Positions 49,990 to 62,340 of a DNA stretch of 64,000 nucleotides are shown piece after piece. Positions within the stretch are counted from its first letter, which is position 1; every line of letters begins with the position of its first letter. The notes below the pieces were generated by a model, which did no database searches, was not told the DNA's origin, and worked only from the letters and a program-made list of their open reading frames with translations. Both the position numbers and the translations under genes were made by a program. Source of the DNA: Ascaphus truei (taxonomy: Eukaryota; Chordata; Amphibia; Anura; Ascaphidae); the NCBI GenBank assembly GCA_036426205.1, contig CM071570.1, forward strand, positions 54,271,087 to 54,335,086. The letters are read 5' to 3'.

Positions 49990-50230
49990 TGTTTGTTTTA
50001 GTTATAGGATTGAAGCAGGGGTTCTCCGGAGCTGAACTGCGCTTATATCAGCTCCGGGGATCCATTGCTTCCCAAGATACTTACCGTCGTAGGCGCTACA
50101 GCCATCGCCTTTGTTTAAATGTCCCTCATCACCCGGGCCAATAGGAAGACGCAAGAGACGACGTCACGTCTTTCTATTGGCCCGCAATACACGGGACATT
50201 TAAAGATTTAAAGAGACTTTTTTTTTTATA
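49990..50230. repeat. GAGCTGAA hairpin family and GACGTCACGTC palindrome
   Basis: GAAGCAGGGGTTCTCCGGAG with CTGAAC, then CAGCTCCGGGGATCCATTGC. Related to 10435-10655 and 60520-60610. Adjacent to an inverted CCAATAGGAAGACG / CGTCTTTCTATTGG pair at 50139-50182. Confidence 0.65.
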
Positions 50231-50499
50231 AAAGGGCTCTTCCTAGAGGTTGCAGACCCCTGCACTGCAGTACAGAGACAGACACACCCACACACACACA
50301 CACACACCTCCACCCTGTTCTATACACACACCTCCACCCTGTTCTATACACACACACCTCCACCCTGTTCTATACACACACACTCTCCTTCCACCTCAGT
50401 CTCTCCTATGCGGAGCTTTCTGCACACAGGAAGGGGGAGGAGTCAGTGCCTGGTTGTTGCCTCCTATCCAATCACCTCCCCTGTCTGAATGCTGCTCTC

Positions 50500-50645
50500 A
50501 TTCACTGCATGGCGACGCATCTCCAGAAACCGTGTGAGCCAAGGTAAGTGTAGTTTACAGAGGCCTTTGCCGCTTCCCCGGCATTTAATTTGTGTCTTCG
50601 AGAAGCAGGCGGGACCTCTGTAAACCCCGCGTCCCCCGCAGACAC
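50500..50645. mobile_element. Fragment related to CAGGGGTGCGCAAAC hAT MITEs
   Basis: Shares TTTACAGAGGCC, CTTCCCCGGCATTTAA and GCGGGACCTCTGTAA with the 41651 and 21230 copies. Element ends not determined. A CA/CACACCTCCACCCTGTTCTATA tandem precedes it at 50281-50385. Confidence 0.5.
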
Positions 50646-51429
50646 CTTATGGCGTGTGTGTGTTCTGAGCTTGCAGGGATTGTGTGCTTCTGGTTGGCTC
50701 CCCTGAATATCCTTATATGGTTTTTCATTTGCTTTTCTTTGTGTTGTTTTTTAGCAGTTGTTATAACTTCATATTTCAGTTGTAGCCACATTCTGAATTG
50801 GAAAGGAGTGAGCGTATTAGAGTTTCATACTCTTATTAATTATATTATTTTATTTATGTACAGTATTAACTCTATTGTTTTTGTTCATGGTGTTTTTTTA
50901 TAACTATTTTAGTATTACATATTTATGGGCAAATTATATTCGGAAGAAAAATAGTAGGTTGAATGTAGAGCAAATATTAATGATTTAATTTTTGTCATAC
51001 ATTTTCCCAATAAATTTGCAAACGAAATCCTGACAATATATGTTTTAGAAAACTGAAAATGAGTTAAAAACGATATGGGTTTGCACTCACAAACCAGAAT
51101 CTTGGTTTGATGCATTGATTTAGAGCAGGTCTCAACGTGGATACTTCTCCATGTACTTTTCTTTACTGGAATTACGGTTCGGCGGACCTCGTGGAGACCG
51201 GAAATATAAAGCAAAAAATAATGTAATACTATTTTTTTAATAAAATGTATGGGGCTATAGGGACGGCTGCGGTTCTCCTGAGCTGTAGTAAAGAAACTCC
51301 GCCACCAACATAACGGCAGAAATCCGGCATGTTCTATATTCCTGGATCTCTCTCAGGTGCCTAGTATGTGTTTCCTCCAATCCTTCATCTTATGCGTTTC
51401 GCTCCCGTTTCATGGAGGGTAATGAATGT

Positions 51430-51837
51430 TGAAGATTGTCTCTGACTTACTGTCGTGATTGTGTTCACCACACTACTAGAGATTGTAATCACCAGCCAGA
51501 ACACTGAGATTAATAAATGGTAGTTTATTTGGCTAGAGTCAACAGTAAGTCACACGTACAGAAACATAACAATAACCCCACACAAATAGGAACTTACGGT
51601 AGCCTCCTAACTTGCTAGGTACAGAGCATTGCCAAAGCTAGCTTACAGTGAATGCTGCCTCAATATCCCAGTGATAAGGGAAGACCGCCCCAGGTCTGCA
51701 CAGTCCATGATACAGTTGATCTTCCGATGCAAAGACCAACCTGGAACAACTGCTTGGATCGGCATCAGCTTCTATAGTCTCCCGGGTCTCCATTTGGAAA
51801 AATGGGGGGCAGGTACCGTTCCTTTAAGTCTATAATT
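51430..51837. other. Possible LTR-like fragment, unassigned
   Basis: Contains GATTAATAAATGGTAGTTTATTTGG like an LTR polyadenylation region read on either strand. No TG...CA ends or coding neighbours support it firmly. The hAT MITE at 51846 follows. Confidence 0.25.
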
Positions 51838-51845
51838 ATATAAAC

Positions 51846-52030
51846 CAGTGTTTCCCAACTCCAGTCCTCAGGGAACCCCAACAGGTCAGGTCTTAAGGAT
51901 ATCCCTGCTCCAGCACAGGTGGCTCAGTCAAAATGACTGAGCCGCTGGTTGAACCACCTGTGCTGGAGCAGGGATATCCTTAAGACCTGACATGTTGGGG
52001 TTCCCTAAGGACTGGAGTTGGAAAACACTG
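51846..52030. mobile_element. Palindromic hAT MITE with perfect 8-bp duplication ATATAAAC
   Basis: 185 bp, almost entirely two inverted arms (CAGTGTTTCCCAACTCCAGT and complement GGAGTTGGAAAACACTG), meeting at GACTGAGCCGCTGGTTGAACC. ATATAAAC is exact at 51838-51845 and 52031-52038. Confidence 0.92.
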
Positions 52031-52039
52031 ATATAAACT

Positions 52040-53530
52040 GTCGTATCCATAAATAACCACATTCAATGATTTTGAAGCTCTTATCAGGATTCAAAATGAA
52101 TCAATCAAAAACTGGAATTATTTTCTTAAATCTTGTCACTGTAATATGATTTCTCCTCACATATGACATGGTAGTGAACATATTGCTTATTTAGGTATTC
52201 TGATTTCTAGTAATCTTAGAAAAAGTTGGAAAATCAATTTACAATCAATGCTGTGTAAGATTAAAACAGAGTTGAAAACAATCAAACGTATATAATTCAG
52301 AGGGATTGCAGCTATAAGGAAGACTATTATCCAAAATATTTTATTTCCCTCCTCACACCCTTATGTTTAACAAATAAATAGATAACACAACTAGACCACA
52401 TTATAAATAATGTATAATCGAAAGAAAATACACCAAGAATAAGTAATGCAAACTTAGAGCACATTGGTTTAAGGGAGGCTGTGGTCTGCTGTGAAATGCG
52501 TGGGCATTTATCATTAAAGGTCATTTAAAGTGATATATTACCATTACATTAAAATCATCACTATTGTTATATATGGAGTCTGAACTTTTGTTCAGTAAAT
52601 ATAAATAATTCCACATTTGTCAACACATTTAACTGTCCTTCACTATTAAAACAATTATTGCACCCGCTGTGAAATATTGGATGACCTTACGTAAAAAAAT
52701 GTAATGTACAAGCATTACTCCACAATGCAATAATCCAAAAATTATAGTTTATAATAAGGTCCTAAATTGGTAGTGTTGGGAAGAAAAAGGGTTTCATTTT
52801 CTTTAACCTTTTCTAACTCCCAACACAAAAACAGTTACGTCTTTCAAACCTTACAATTTAGGTGGCACTTCCCTAAAGAAGATTTATGGAAATGTTTGCA
52901 AATTAGAAAATTAGAAGTGCCCTTTCAAACCTATTTATCTGCAATAAAAATCAGTAATAGATCTGAAATGATTTATCGCGTGTCAGATTACAGTAAAGGA
53001 GTTGCTGGTGTTTTTTTACTATAAATCATTGCCCGATTTGTCTTTTTCCCACAATATTACTGGGGAGGAAAGAAAGAATTGCTGGAAATTCAATCACATG
53101 ATATATAAAGATACTAGAAGCTCATTAAACACCTGCAAGACATAAAAAGGCAAATTTACGACCTAATCACAATTGTTGCAGGTGCCGATTTAACCCATAT
53201 TCTCTGGTCATGTCCTTTTAATAAAACGCATGCTCACAAATCTATTTGCTTGCATCTCAGATTCTCCAGAAAGTAATCCCTTTTTATGAATCCTTTTTTA
53301 TTTTAGGAATTCAATTGCAAGCACTTGCACGTTGTAAAGAAGAAGTTAGTTGGGTATTCATTTTAGCAATGCTGTAACTGGAAATCCATGGTTGTTCCAT
53401 CCCTTCGTGGGGTTGTACAAAGTTTGACTAATTCTGGTCATCTGGATAAACTCTGGTTACTCTGGTAGGGGAAGGATAACAAAGTTGAGTTTGTTAGCTG
53501 TATTGCAATGCTGATATAGCATGCTATAGT
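52040..53530 (+). pseudogene. L1-type ORF2 relic (RT C-terminus to end)
   Basis: Plus-strand remnants in L1 ORF2 order: HIAYLGILIS and WKINLQSMLCKIKTELKT then RGIAAIRKTII (52170-52325), matching the YLGI...WKINL...GRI-IKM blocks after the RT palm. Then HFPKEDLWKCLQIRKLEVPFQ (about 52855-52930), matching the F-LP-SDFYRYLQIR block. Then GADLTHILWSCPF (53175-53215), the C-terminal HI-W-CP block. Stops and frameshifts throughout. The frame at 52767-53024 is the longest surviving piece. Confidence 0.75.
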
Positions 53531-53546
53531 TTTAAACGATTATGGC

Positions 53547-53761
53547 AGTGGTTCCCAACCTTTTTTTGATTAAGGAACCCCATTTGAAATTCTGAGGAAC
53601 CCCAACCCTGTCAAACAGCACGCCTGAGATCACATGCATTGTAACTTCTTCTGTATTTGGTACAATTTTAAAATTAACTGAAAATTACAGGAACCCTTTA
53701 GGGATGCCCAGGAAACCCAAGGATTCCTAGGAACCCCTGTTGCAAAACAGTGTAAAATTGT
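53547..53761. mobile_element. hAT MITE, reverse of the 38884 copy
   Basis: CAGTGGTTCCCAACCTTTTT at the left and CCTAGGAACCCCTGTTGC...CAGTG at the right. Shares TCTGTATTTGGTACAATT and GGGATGCCCAGGAAACCCAA with 38884-39088 in inverted orientation. No clean duplication found. Confidence 0.75.
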
Positions 53762-54279
53762 GTTTTCTCTCATAAAAAGTAGTAATTTTGCTATGAAATA
53801 GCCGCATTTGTTGAATGAGACCACATCTCCAAAAGTATTGAACTTTGTTTAGCAATAAAGAAATTAAGGGCTTTCGAATAAGTGAATACAAATTTGAATC
53901 ACATCGATAATTATAAAGCCAATTATTTCACAATTAATTAAAGACTCCACTTAATTTTTTCTTTTTTTCCTTTATGGTGGTTTGATTTTTTTTTACCAAG
54001 TAAGTTTTACAAGTCTAATACTTCATTTACATCCGTCAAAGTGACAGTATTTTGGCTGAATGAATAAAAAGATTTTAGTACTAGATACTGTATGCATTAG
54101 AATTCTCTTTTAGCTCATGTACGCATTACGTTAACATGACAATCACATCCTTCATCCATGAAGAACGTATTCCTGGAAAAATATAACATTTCTGTTCGTG
54201 AAAAAAAAAATCCATATTATTTATTTTGGCAATTGTACAGCAAACTTTCTGTTTCAAATGGAAATTACTTATTTTACGC

Positions 54280-54341
<62 letters not shown>

Positions 54342-55800
54342 CCTTTCCTGCTTCAAATGCACACACCATTCCACTTTTGTATTTAGCCATTCATATATAG
54401 GAACGACTAATATATTTTTAAGTAGCAAAAGGAAAAGTAAAGCACACAGATAAAGTAGTAAAAACACACAACTGTGCTTTAACATACTACACTAAGCTCT
54501 GGTGTAGATACTGCATCAGTGTCGCTGAACGCTCGTCTGTCTTAGGAAACTCCTGCACTGTTATATATTCACATCAGTAACTTGAGTAAAACTGTTTTAA
54601 TGATCACCACACACTTCTGTGCCAATGGCGGATTTTGGCATTAGCAAAAGACCATGGAAAGTAAGATGGGGCAAGACTGTAAAAACTTGGTGTTGATTGT
54701 CAGCTTTCATATGCTCATACCAGCCACTAACTTGCAAAGCAGTCAGACAGAAGAAAGATGTGCACACTACTGTTCTGGTAGAGTCAAAAGATGAACAGCA
54801 TCAGGAAGCTCCCCCAGGTAGAAGGACATTATTCTCTATAGTAAAGGGGACATTATACTTACAAAGATTAATGATACACATAACAAGGGATATGGACAGA
54901 GGGACACAAGAAGAAGTCATAATCAAGATGTCAGGGAACAGGGATATAACAAGGAGACACCAGGGGTCATTTGTGCTGGTTGTATTTTTTGCTTCTGAGA
55001 TGGTCACAGACCTGCCCTTTCAAAGCCTACCTACATTATGCAATGTACCTGAATATTGTAGATGGGCAGATGTTTTAACTTAAGCTGCATTCTCCCATCT
55101 CATATATAATTTATATTACATTTTGCTTGATAATATTTTTGTTCTTCATTTCTAAGATTTCCTAAAAAAAAATTTTTTAAATACTGTAAAATAATAGTGG
55201 TTAGAATATTAAAATATTTGCTTCTACTTCTATTTTGCAGACTGGGCCCATTAAGCTTGACTGAACACATAGTACAGATGTTGAAGATATTGGCTTGAGA
55301 AGAAAGACAGACATGGAGAGTTACTCAGAAGTCTAGACTCATTTTCCTGAACTTTCCACTGATACCATTTGTACACCAAATTCCTTATCCCCCCCGACTA
55401 TTATCCTGGGGAAAGAGGCATGTGACTCTCACCCCTTCCTTTTTTCTCTGCTGTACGTAATTAGTTCACCAGTGAAATGTATGAAAGCGGTGCCAGTCCA
55501 AAACACCATTTTGATTTAAAGAAACTGACAATACTGTATTGCAGACACATAGTAAAGGTCAAGATGTTTAACAGTATGGAGGAGGGTAAGGGGACGGGGA
55601 CTGGACCAGAGGGAGGGCAGATTGGTATTCTCCAATTCCATGAAATCAGTGCAGTTGAGTATACTGGTTTAGAGGGGGGTCTGACAGATAGAAAAAGTGA
55701 TATTGAGTTCAGCCAATTAAATACTTCAAAGATCTACTATGTACAAAAATTGTTGCATCTAACTCCTGACACTGAGTATAAAAAAAAATAAGGAGGTGCT
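53762..55800. other. Unassigned AT-rich sequence with (TA)n
   Basis: TA array at 54282-54331. A plus-strand open frame of 128 codons at 54697-55083 has mixed composition but no domain I recognise and no clear splice or promoter context. I list it here rather than as a gene. Confidence 0.35.
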
Positions 55801-56880
55801 GTCACGGGAAACCAGGAACTTTTAACACCTTTTATATTTGTACCGGGATCATGCATTAGGCAAAACAAGGTAGTAGAAACGAAATGTAGTTTATTTCGGT
55901 AAACCCACGTACAAGAAGAATTACACAATATACAGTCAAAAATACACCTACTGGAGGTCTGGGGGGAAAATCTAGGCTTTCCTACAGTAGGTGCAGGGCG
56001 CCCACTTTGGTGGGCTTACCCTGACTAGGATATCCACCCAGCTCTCCTGGTCCTCTTTTCGGCTTGAAGTCCTAGCCGTGACCGCTAAGTTCGATTTGTA
56101 GAACTTGGGCGCAAAAGATGGGACTTAGTCTCTGCGAGGCAGACTTTCCTAGCTGCAAAATGAAGTCGGCTGCGCTGCAATTTGCAACGGAGTAACTTTG
56201 AAAAGCCCGCTTTAGCTTCATCGACACAAGTCACTGGAAGGACTGGTTCTATGACTCGGCCATCTCCTTACATACACTCCGCTAAGCTATCCTTAGCATG
56301 GAGGTAGGAGGAGCAACCAATCAGAGCGTGGGAACCCTATCCCACTAGCCAATAGAAACGGGGTCGTCTCTTGGCTGACGTCAGAGGAGGGGGTGTGCCA
56401 AGCCGGCTCGGGATGCCCCGTGGGCGGGACATATGAATTGACCAACGGGAAACGCAGGGCAGGCTCCACTAAGTCTGGCAGACGAAAGGATCCTCCCCGC
56501 ATGGGGTCTCTGTTCTCCGGACTCAGTACTCCGCCCTGCCCCAGCCACTTTGCACCAATACACCTCTCAACATCTCCTCTTTGAACTACGGACTCTGTGC
56601 AGACTTGCTGGCACCTTAAGCAGATGCCCGGGCTGACTGCATAGAGTCTTATAAGAAATGTATAAAACACATAAAATATATTTTAATACATAGAGGACTT
56701 TGGTGAGACTCATGACAAAGGGAGATAGGACTGAGATATTGGGGCTTGAAAACCAAGAGTCTGGGGGACATTGGACAGCCCCGGTGCAATTCCACCCATG
56801 TACCGGCAAATCATGCCTGTTCGCCCAGTAGAATTAAGGGACTACCGGTAGCTCCGGCCCACGAACTCCTGCAAACAAAA
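55801..56880. other. Possible LTR-like block starting TGTCACGGGAAACC
   Basis: The TGTCACGGGAAACCAGGAAC start at 55800 and a TAGTTTATTTCGG segment could be an antisense LTR with its polyadenylation region. The centre (56290-56580) is CpG-rich and promoter-like with CCAAT boxes (GCAACCAATCAGAG, TAGCCAATAGAAA). No opposite end or coding region identified. Confidence 0.3.
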
Positions 56881-57629
56881 TAATTGTATTCTTACCCAAA
56901 TACCTCACCTAAAACTTGCACACAGAAAGCTTTATGAGTTTGGGACAAAGGGAACTTGAAAAGTGGAAAAGCAAGGACCCACAGTGCCCAAGGGTAACCA
57001 GAGGGTTTAACCTTTATTATTTAGCTTGGTTGCCCTTGCCCGTCACAGCTGCATTTGGGTGTATCCATAAGCATCTGCAGAGCTTTCTTGCCACACAATG
57101 TTATTGGTGCAGCACAGCTTCCTTCATTTCATACAAATATATGTATGAAAAGAGAAAGGAAGGAGAAGGGGTGCCGTATGATACAGGAGCTAGGACTCTG
57201 GCAGGTACATTTCTACTTTCCTTCTTTCCTACTTCTACTCGGTCACTGCCCCCAGAGAGTGTCCCATGAACTTGCAATGAACATATTCAGCGGCAAATTA
57301 CATGTGATACCTAAACCTTTTATGGATAATGGTCTTCTCTGAAAGTAACCTGTTCAATCTCGTATGTTTGGCACGTTTGAGCACTGAGCAAAGAGTAGCT
57401 ATAGTAGAGGCTTTAACACGGTGGACCAGATTTTGTGCCTCAAGTCTTAAGAGGAGTCAGCGGGTCTGGGAAAGGCTGTCAGACCAGAGTTGTGTATTGC
57501 TACTCTGTGGGCTTCCAGTGGGATATCTGCAGACTATATACAGGCTACACAGAGGCGTGCTGCAAGCGCCACATAGTCACGTGGCACAGGAGGTTTGTGC
57601 ATAGCTGCCAGGGACACATCTCTACAGGC
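56881..57629. other. Unassigned spacer
   Basis: Overlapping short frames without recognisable motifs. Confidence 0.3.
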
Positions 57630-60120
57630 TAACCAATGGCGTGCAGGGCTGTGCCGGGGTCACACACGAGTAATTCAATGGGAATAGGCATGCGCAGGTG
57701 AGACAACGTTTTGATACATAAGAGAACAATTTTAGCTTTTTCACCTAATAGGAGGTTGAGTGTACCTCTTCTGCGAAATACTCTTTTGTTTTTGCCGATA
57801 CATAAGAGAACAAACATAGAAAGTAAAACAGGACCGGAAACCGAAAAATAAAGGGAGTAAAATAAAAGATACAATAACCATAACCTAACTGCGATGACCA
57901 GGGGAAAAATGTCCAAAAAAGCAGATTCTTAACTAAAGTTGAACCCATCCAAATCTCCGACCAACGCTCAGCGCACCACGACCCCTCAAAGTATGCCAGG
58001 TAGCCTATTGACCCGACTTTATCCATAAAAATCTGAGGCTCTCTATTGGATGTCAGCCGACCCCACCAGAGGGTCCTCCCATTAATCCCTTAAAAAAAGA
58101 GCCACACTGCCAGATTATGCCAAATACCAGTCGTAATCCGGATAAAATGATGTTGTCGCCTGACCCCTGTTGTTGCTGCCACTGAACACTTTGAGAATAT
58201 CCTTACCATCGGCATAATTCTGGCTGCGAACACTAAATGGCCCAGAAATGACTGAAACTGTGGCAATGATGCCTACCTACTTGACCGAAAGGACTCCATT
58301 GATCTGACCAGGGATTGAAGCTTGTCTTTAGGGAGCCTATACTCCATCCCAACAGTGTCAATCTTGATCTCCAGAAAACTGAGGACCGTTGCTGGACCCT
58401 CCATCTTTTTGACCGTCAATGGGACCCCAAATTCACTTGCCATTGGCAAAAATATGCTCAACCACCTTGCGCACAAGTCCGACTCCCATGGACAAATAAA
58501 CCTGAAATTGTCATGGTAGTTAAGTACACCAGCAGCTTGTACTGTCTGCTTGACCAGTCATTACAAAAAAGGTACAGAATGTCTCAAAATAAAAACAAGA
58601 TAATTCGCAATACGTAGAAAGGCATTTATCAACCAAGTAGCCTTCTTCCAACCTACATCCCAGCAAATGAAAAAACCAGGATGCACCAGCCAGAATCCGG
58701 ACTAGATATCAGCTTTCACCAAAAGCGCACCCTGCCTAAAACGCCTGCCAAAGTTACAGCCTGATCTAAGCTCACAGAGCAAAACTGCCTATTGATAATG
58801 AAATTCATTAATGATACTTCAGGATGCGACAGATGTATCAGCCGTAAAGGCCCCTGTTCTTTTTTCCGAACAATACCCAAAAGTGATCCTCTCAAAGCAG
58901 GCAACGGAGGAGCTTGGAACAGCCCAACCATCCTCCTTACCGCTACTTCCTTAGATATATTTTCCCTCGTGACACCACCCCATTCCATAACCGATTTCAA
59001 ATTTTTTGTTTCCAGGTGCTCCGTGTTTTCAATTAAAGGGATCCAGAAGACTTCCATAAACCCTTCCCGCAACAGACTGGCTGCTTCCTTATTGGTGTAA
59101 ATATCAAGCCATCGACACATATTTTCCATTTTAACTGGTGTGACCGCTTTTTCCCACAAACTGCCAGAAAGGCTTGCCCCCTCCCTGTTTACGCTTATGA
59201 AAGCACTTTTCAACAGCATGAACACCACTGCAAACCGGGCATCAATGCCGGAATTTGCAATTGCTGAATCTACATTGGCCCTCATTAAAAGCCTGCAGTG
59301 TCCCTTCTTGCTACCGGCCGACAGCCCTGCGGACAGCCCGCTGCTATCAGCCCCTTGAAAGGGTGACGACTTTTGCATGGTCATTAACTCAATCCATAAA
59401 TCCATATCCTTCACATTTGAGGATAAATGCATGCGAACAGCAACCTTCTGGCGAAATTGCTCATCGTAGTGCCACCACGCCACCCCACTATAATTCCTGT
59501 ACACGAACCCAATCATATCCTGATATTTAAACATGGCTTAAACAGGGGGAGAATTTTCCCCTATCACACTTGCTAAAATGATAAAACGCCAGAAGCCAGT
59601 TCGAAAATGTCCACGGGAGCAATCTCGTCTCAATATCTTCTTTTTTGTCCTTGCCTTTTTTACTGGACCTACAGTAGCTAATGCCTCCCTATAGCCTGAC
59701 AACAATGGCAGTATCTCCATGCAATCCCCTCCCCATATCTTATTCTTGACCACCGTCAACAAGTGCATCCCATACGGGCTAGTTATGCATTGATATGTGT
59801 CCTTGAAGCAAACATCGTAAACTTTGTCCGCTTCAGCTACCCCACACTACAAGATCTGGGAGACGACTGCAACCTCATTGCCTCTGACAGGTGCAATCTC
59901 AGCACCCACTATTGGCCCCACTGGGCTTGCACCAGCCCCCATCAGCACAGGTGAAGGGCCCACCCATGCAGAAACTCTGCCAGGGGTCACACTCGCCGCT
60001 GATGGTGCATCTAGCCCTTCCCCCGGGTAAACCTGAGGCCCCCCTCCTGATTTTCCAGGGCCACCAGCACCACCCTGTAAAAGGGATGTTAGATCCACTG
60101 CCTCTACAACTATAAGCCCA
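57630..60120 (-). pseudogene. DIRS-like retrotransposon: gag C-terminus, RT and RNase H relic
   Basis: DIRS elements use RT/RNase H and a tyrosine recombinase instead of an integrase. On the minus strand from 60120: a proline/glycine-rich gag hinge, then VVKNKIWGGDCMEILPLLSG (near 59750-59700), FWRFIILASVIGE, and the frame 59534-58716 with MFKYQDMIGFVYRNYSGVAW, DEQFRQKVAVRMHLS, then LFQAPPLPALRGSLLGIVRKK and GPLRLIHLSHPEVSLMN (RT entry blocks). After stops: a YHDNF sequence where YLDDF is expected (about 58540, catalytic Asp lost), ASEFGVPLTVKKMEGPATVL with SFLEIKIDT, RLPKDKLQSL (58476-58290), then VGSIGYLAYFEGSWCAERWS (58020-57965), the RNase H start. No recombinase domain seen. Confidence 0.8.
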
Positions 60121-60519
60121 TCAGCAAGAAGGGCACCCCAGGCCCTGGGACCACAACATTGCCTACCACACTGACAGCCGGATGTGACGTGATTACCTTA
60201 TTACTAATAGGGATAGTAGACAGTTACATATGCAAACATTCTGTAGGTACAAAGAGTGCGTGTACGAGTAGATTTACAGGATGTGACTGATGATAGGGCA
60301 CCAATTTAGTCACAACAAGTACAGATCCAGTGGGATCAGCTCGCTCCACTGGATCACTGCATTGTGAGAACCATTCCTTCATCCTGTGAGGACAACGCTA
60401 TACGGCTGAATTTAAGAATCCATTCTCTCTCCTCAGAGGGATCTAGGAACTATTTCTTCGTTCTTTGGGAACCATGCCTATTGGCTCACATGACGCAGGA
60501 CATTTAAACTTGCAGGAGA
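60121..60519. other. Unassigned spacer
   Basis: No feature recognised. A short GATCCAGTGGGATC / GCTCCACTGGATC inverted pair lies at 60326-60355. Confidence 0.3.
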
Positions 60520-60800
60520 TAGCGGCAGGAACGCAGTCTATCTCGGGATGCAGGGGTCCCCAGAGCTGAAATTCATGGGGTTCAGCTCCGGAGACCCCAT
60601 GCTTCAATCCCATGTAAAAAAAACAATAATAATAATTGCATGACTTAGTCCTGTAAGAGCTGCTCAGATAGACACAGAGAGAAACTGCTTCTCTCTGGGA
60701 CTCCTGCGCCGCTCTTACAGGATGGTAGCTAGCTTGGTAGGATTAACCATGTTGTGGTCTCATTCAGAAGCAGGGACCCGCAGAGTTAATCCTCCCAGGA
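60520..60800. repeat. GAGCTGAA and GGATTAAC hairpin families side by side
   Basis: 60520-60610 carries GGGGTCCCCAGAGCTGAA...TTCAGCTCCGGAGACCCC, a hairpin with 15-16-bp imperfect arms. 60743-60795 carries GGATTAACCATGTTGTGGTC...GACCCGCAGAGTTAATCC, the other family. Between them CCTGTAAGAGC / GCTCTTACAGG at 60650 and 60712 pair across 50 bases. Confidence 0.7.
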
Positions 60801-60881
60801 TGCTTTCTGTTTTCAGGGCTGCACTGCGATCTAGCGGTCGTGTGCAAATGCGGCCCGAGGACAGTAGATCTAGCTACATTT

Positions 60882-61092
60882 GTAGTCGCACTCGTAGTGT
60901 TCAAAGGATCCTCAGACTATTTTAATAGTATTCAAAAGAGACAAATAGTGGCACAAAGTTTCGGGGTACAAAATTAACCCTCCCTCAGGTGCAGAAGGGT
61001 AACTTTTGTACCCCGAAATGTTGTGCCACTATTTGTCTCTTTTGAATACTATTAATATGGTCTGAGGACCCTTAGAATACTACGAGTGTGAC
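60882..61092. mobile_element. Inverted Penelope-type termini with degenerate hammerheads
   Basis: Arms about 60882-60981 and 60995-61092 (GTAGTCGCACTCGTAGT and complement; TAGTATTCAAAAGAGACAAA and complement) with a 13-base centre. Each arm reads toward the centre into stem II GGGU/ACCC followed by CGAAA. The CUGANGA parts are degenerate (CUGAGGGA on the minus strand, GCAGAA on the plus strand). Same inverted architecture as 10.7, 31.0 and 62.6 kb. Confidence 0.65.
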
Positions 61093-61499
61093 TATCTCTC
61101 CTTGCTTATTACTGAAACTGTGACGGTTCGGGGAACCCCGCCATGCAGACGCTTCGCACCATTGAAAACGTTACGATTCAGATTGGAGTAACAGGAGTGA
61201 AGGGCAAGTACACCTTTTTGTAACTGCCTCCAAACAAAAGTGCTAATAAAATCAGTGTAGGCTAGTAAAGCTACATCGATTGAAGATCACTAAGGAATAG
61301 ACATCAGCTCCACAAATCACCAATCCCACTACCAGTTCTATGTTAGAAAATGCTGGCTAGGTGTAACGCTTAATGAACTATTAATTACTAATATAACAAA
61401 ACCTTACATAGCTATTCATTGAGCTATGGGGGACTGTATTCGGAGGCATGCAACGCTTATTGGTTTAGAACGGTTATACAGCCTTCCATATTTCAAAAC

Positions 61500-61960
61500 A
61501 TCTGCCTTACAGGACCAAATTCTAAAGGTCTGATCTCGTCAATATACAAATGTTATTAATGGATAGTTCAAGCAATAAACCTAATTTTATGTCAGCCTGG
61601 AAAAAAAAGACTTGGGAGAGGTGTTGGATGATGAGGACTGGTCTGATATATGTGAATGTATATTGAACACCTCAGTTTGTACCACTAGTAAAAAGAATGG
61701 CTTTAAGCTCTTACATAGGTAGCATCCACTCAACCTCACTACACCTACATAGATATATAGTACTGTATGTAGGCCTGGCATGCATACAGGGGATGTGGGC
61801 AACTAGGCTCCTAACTACATATATGGTGGACTAGTCCTACAATAGTCCACATATGGAACACAATTATCCTTCTGATAAACAACACAAGACAGAGAAGTCC
61901 CAATGCTCCATCCAATGTGACAAATTATTAAGATAAATACTATCTGTTTTTCTCATAAGT
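61500..61960 (+). pseudogene. L1-type ORF2 C-terminal relic
   Basis: Plus-strand blocks: GLISSIYKC, then FMSAWKKD with LGEVLDDEDWSDICECI (61590-61660), then KLL-RW / HPLNLTTPT, GMHTGDV (61780-61800) and a TSPTIVHIWNTIILLIN tail (61830-61880). The series W-DLG-DEDW, RWH-TP-RLH, C-RC-G-GDMGH, HIWWSCP is the C-terminal region of L1 ORF2. Frameshifts separate the blocks. A different copy of the same region lies at 52.8-53.3 kb. Confidence 0.75.
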
Positions 61961-62340
61961 AAGGGTTATTTAGTTAATCCTTTGGCCAAAGTATTACAAG
62001 CCTGCAACCTCATCACATCAAGGTAAACCCCTTTCTGCAGGTTCTACACTACCTGTAAATGTTCCCGTCACCTCTCTCATGGAGGAAGAAATGTCTCAAC
62101 AAACTGACCATTCACAAATATATATCAGGACTTGCTACTTAAAAGGGGGATGGGTGACCTTAAAACCAAGGAGGAAGGGTCACAGACCTGGCAGCAAATG
62201 CTACCAATTGACATTTAAAAACACACAGTCCCAGCAAGCTCAAAAAACTCAAACCCACTACAATATATATATATATTTAGTTAAGTTATGGTGAGTAAAA
62301 AATGTGACAAAAACCCTCCACAGCAAAGCAAATATGCAAA
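61961..62340. other. L1 3' flank and spacer
   Basis: No further coding blocks. TA run at 62263-62277, then the lead-in (TATGGTGAGTAAAAAATGTG) shared with 37957 and 62690 copies of the hammerhead repeat. Confidence 0.35.

Noticed and set aside
51390..51420. Minus-strand GCGAAACGCAUA resembling a hammerhead 3' half
   Set aside because: Stem II would be about one base pair and the CUGANGA core is absent. It may be a decayed Penelope terminus but cannot be supported.
54697..55083. 128-codon plus-strand frame as a possible gene
   Set aside because: No recognisable domain, no splice or promoter context and no similarity to ISM1. Chance frame is more likely.
56293..56670. 125-codon minus-strand frame in a GC-rich region
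   Set aside because: Overlaps frames on the other strand of similar length and lacks motifs. GC-rich DNA has few stops.
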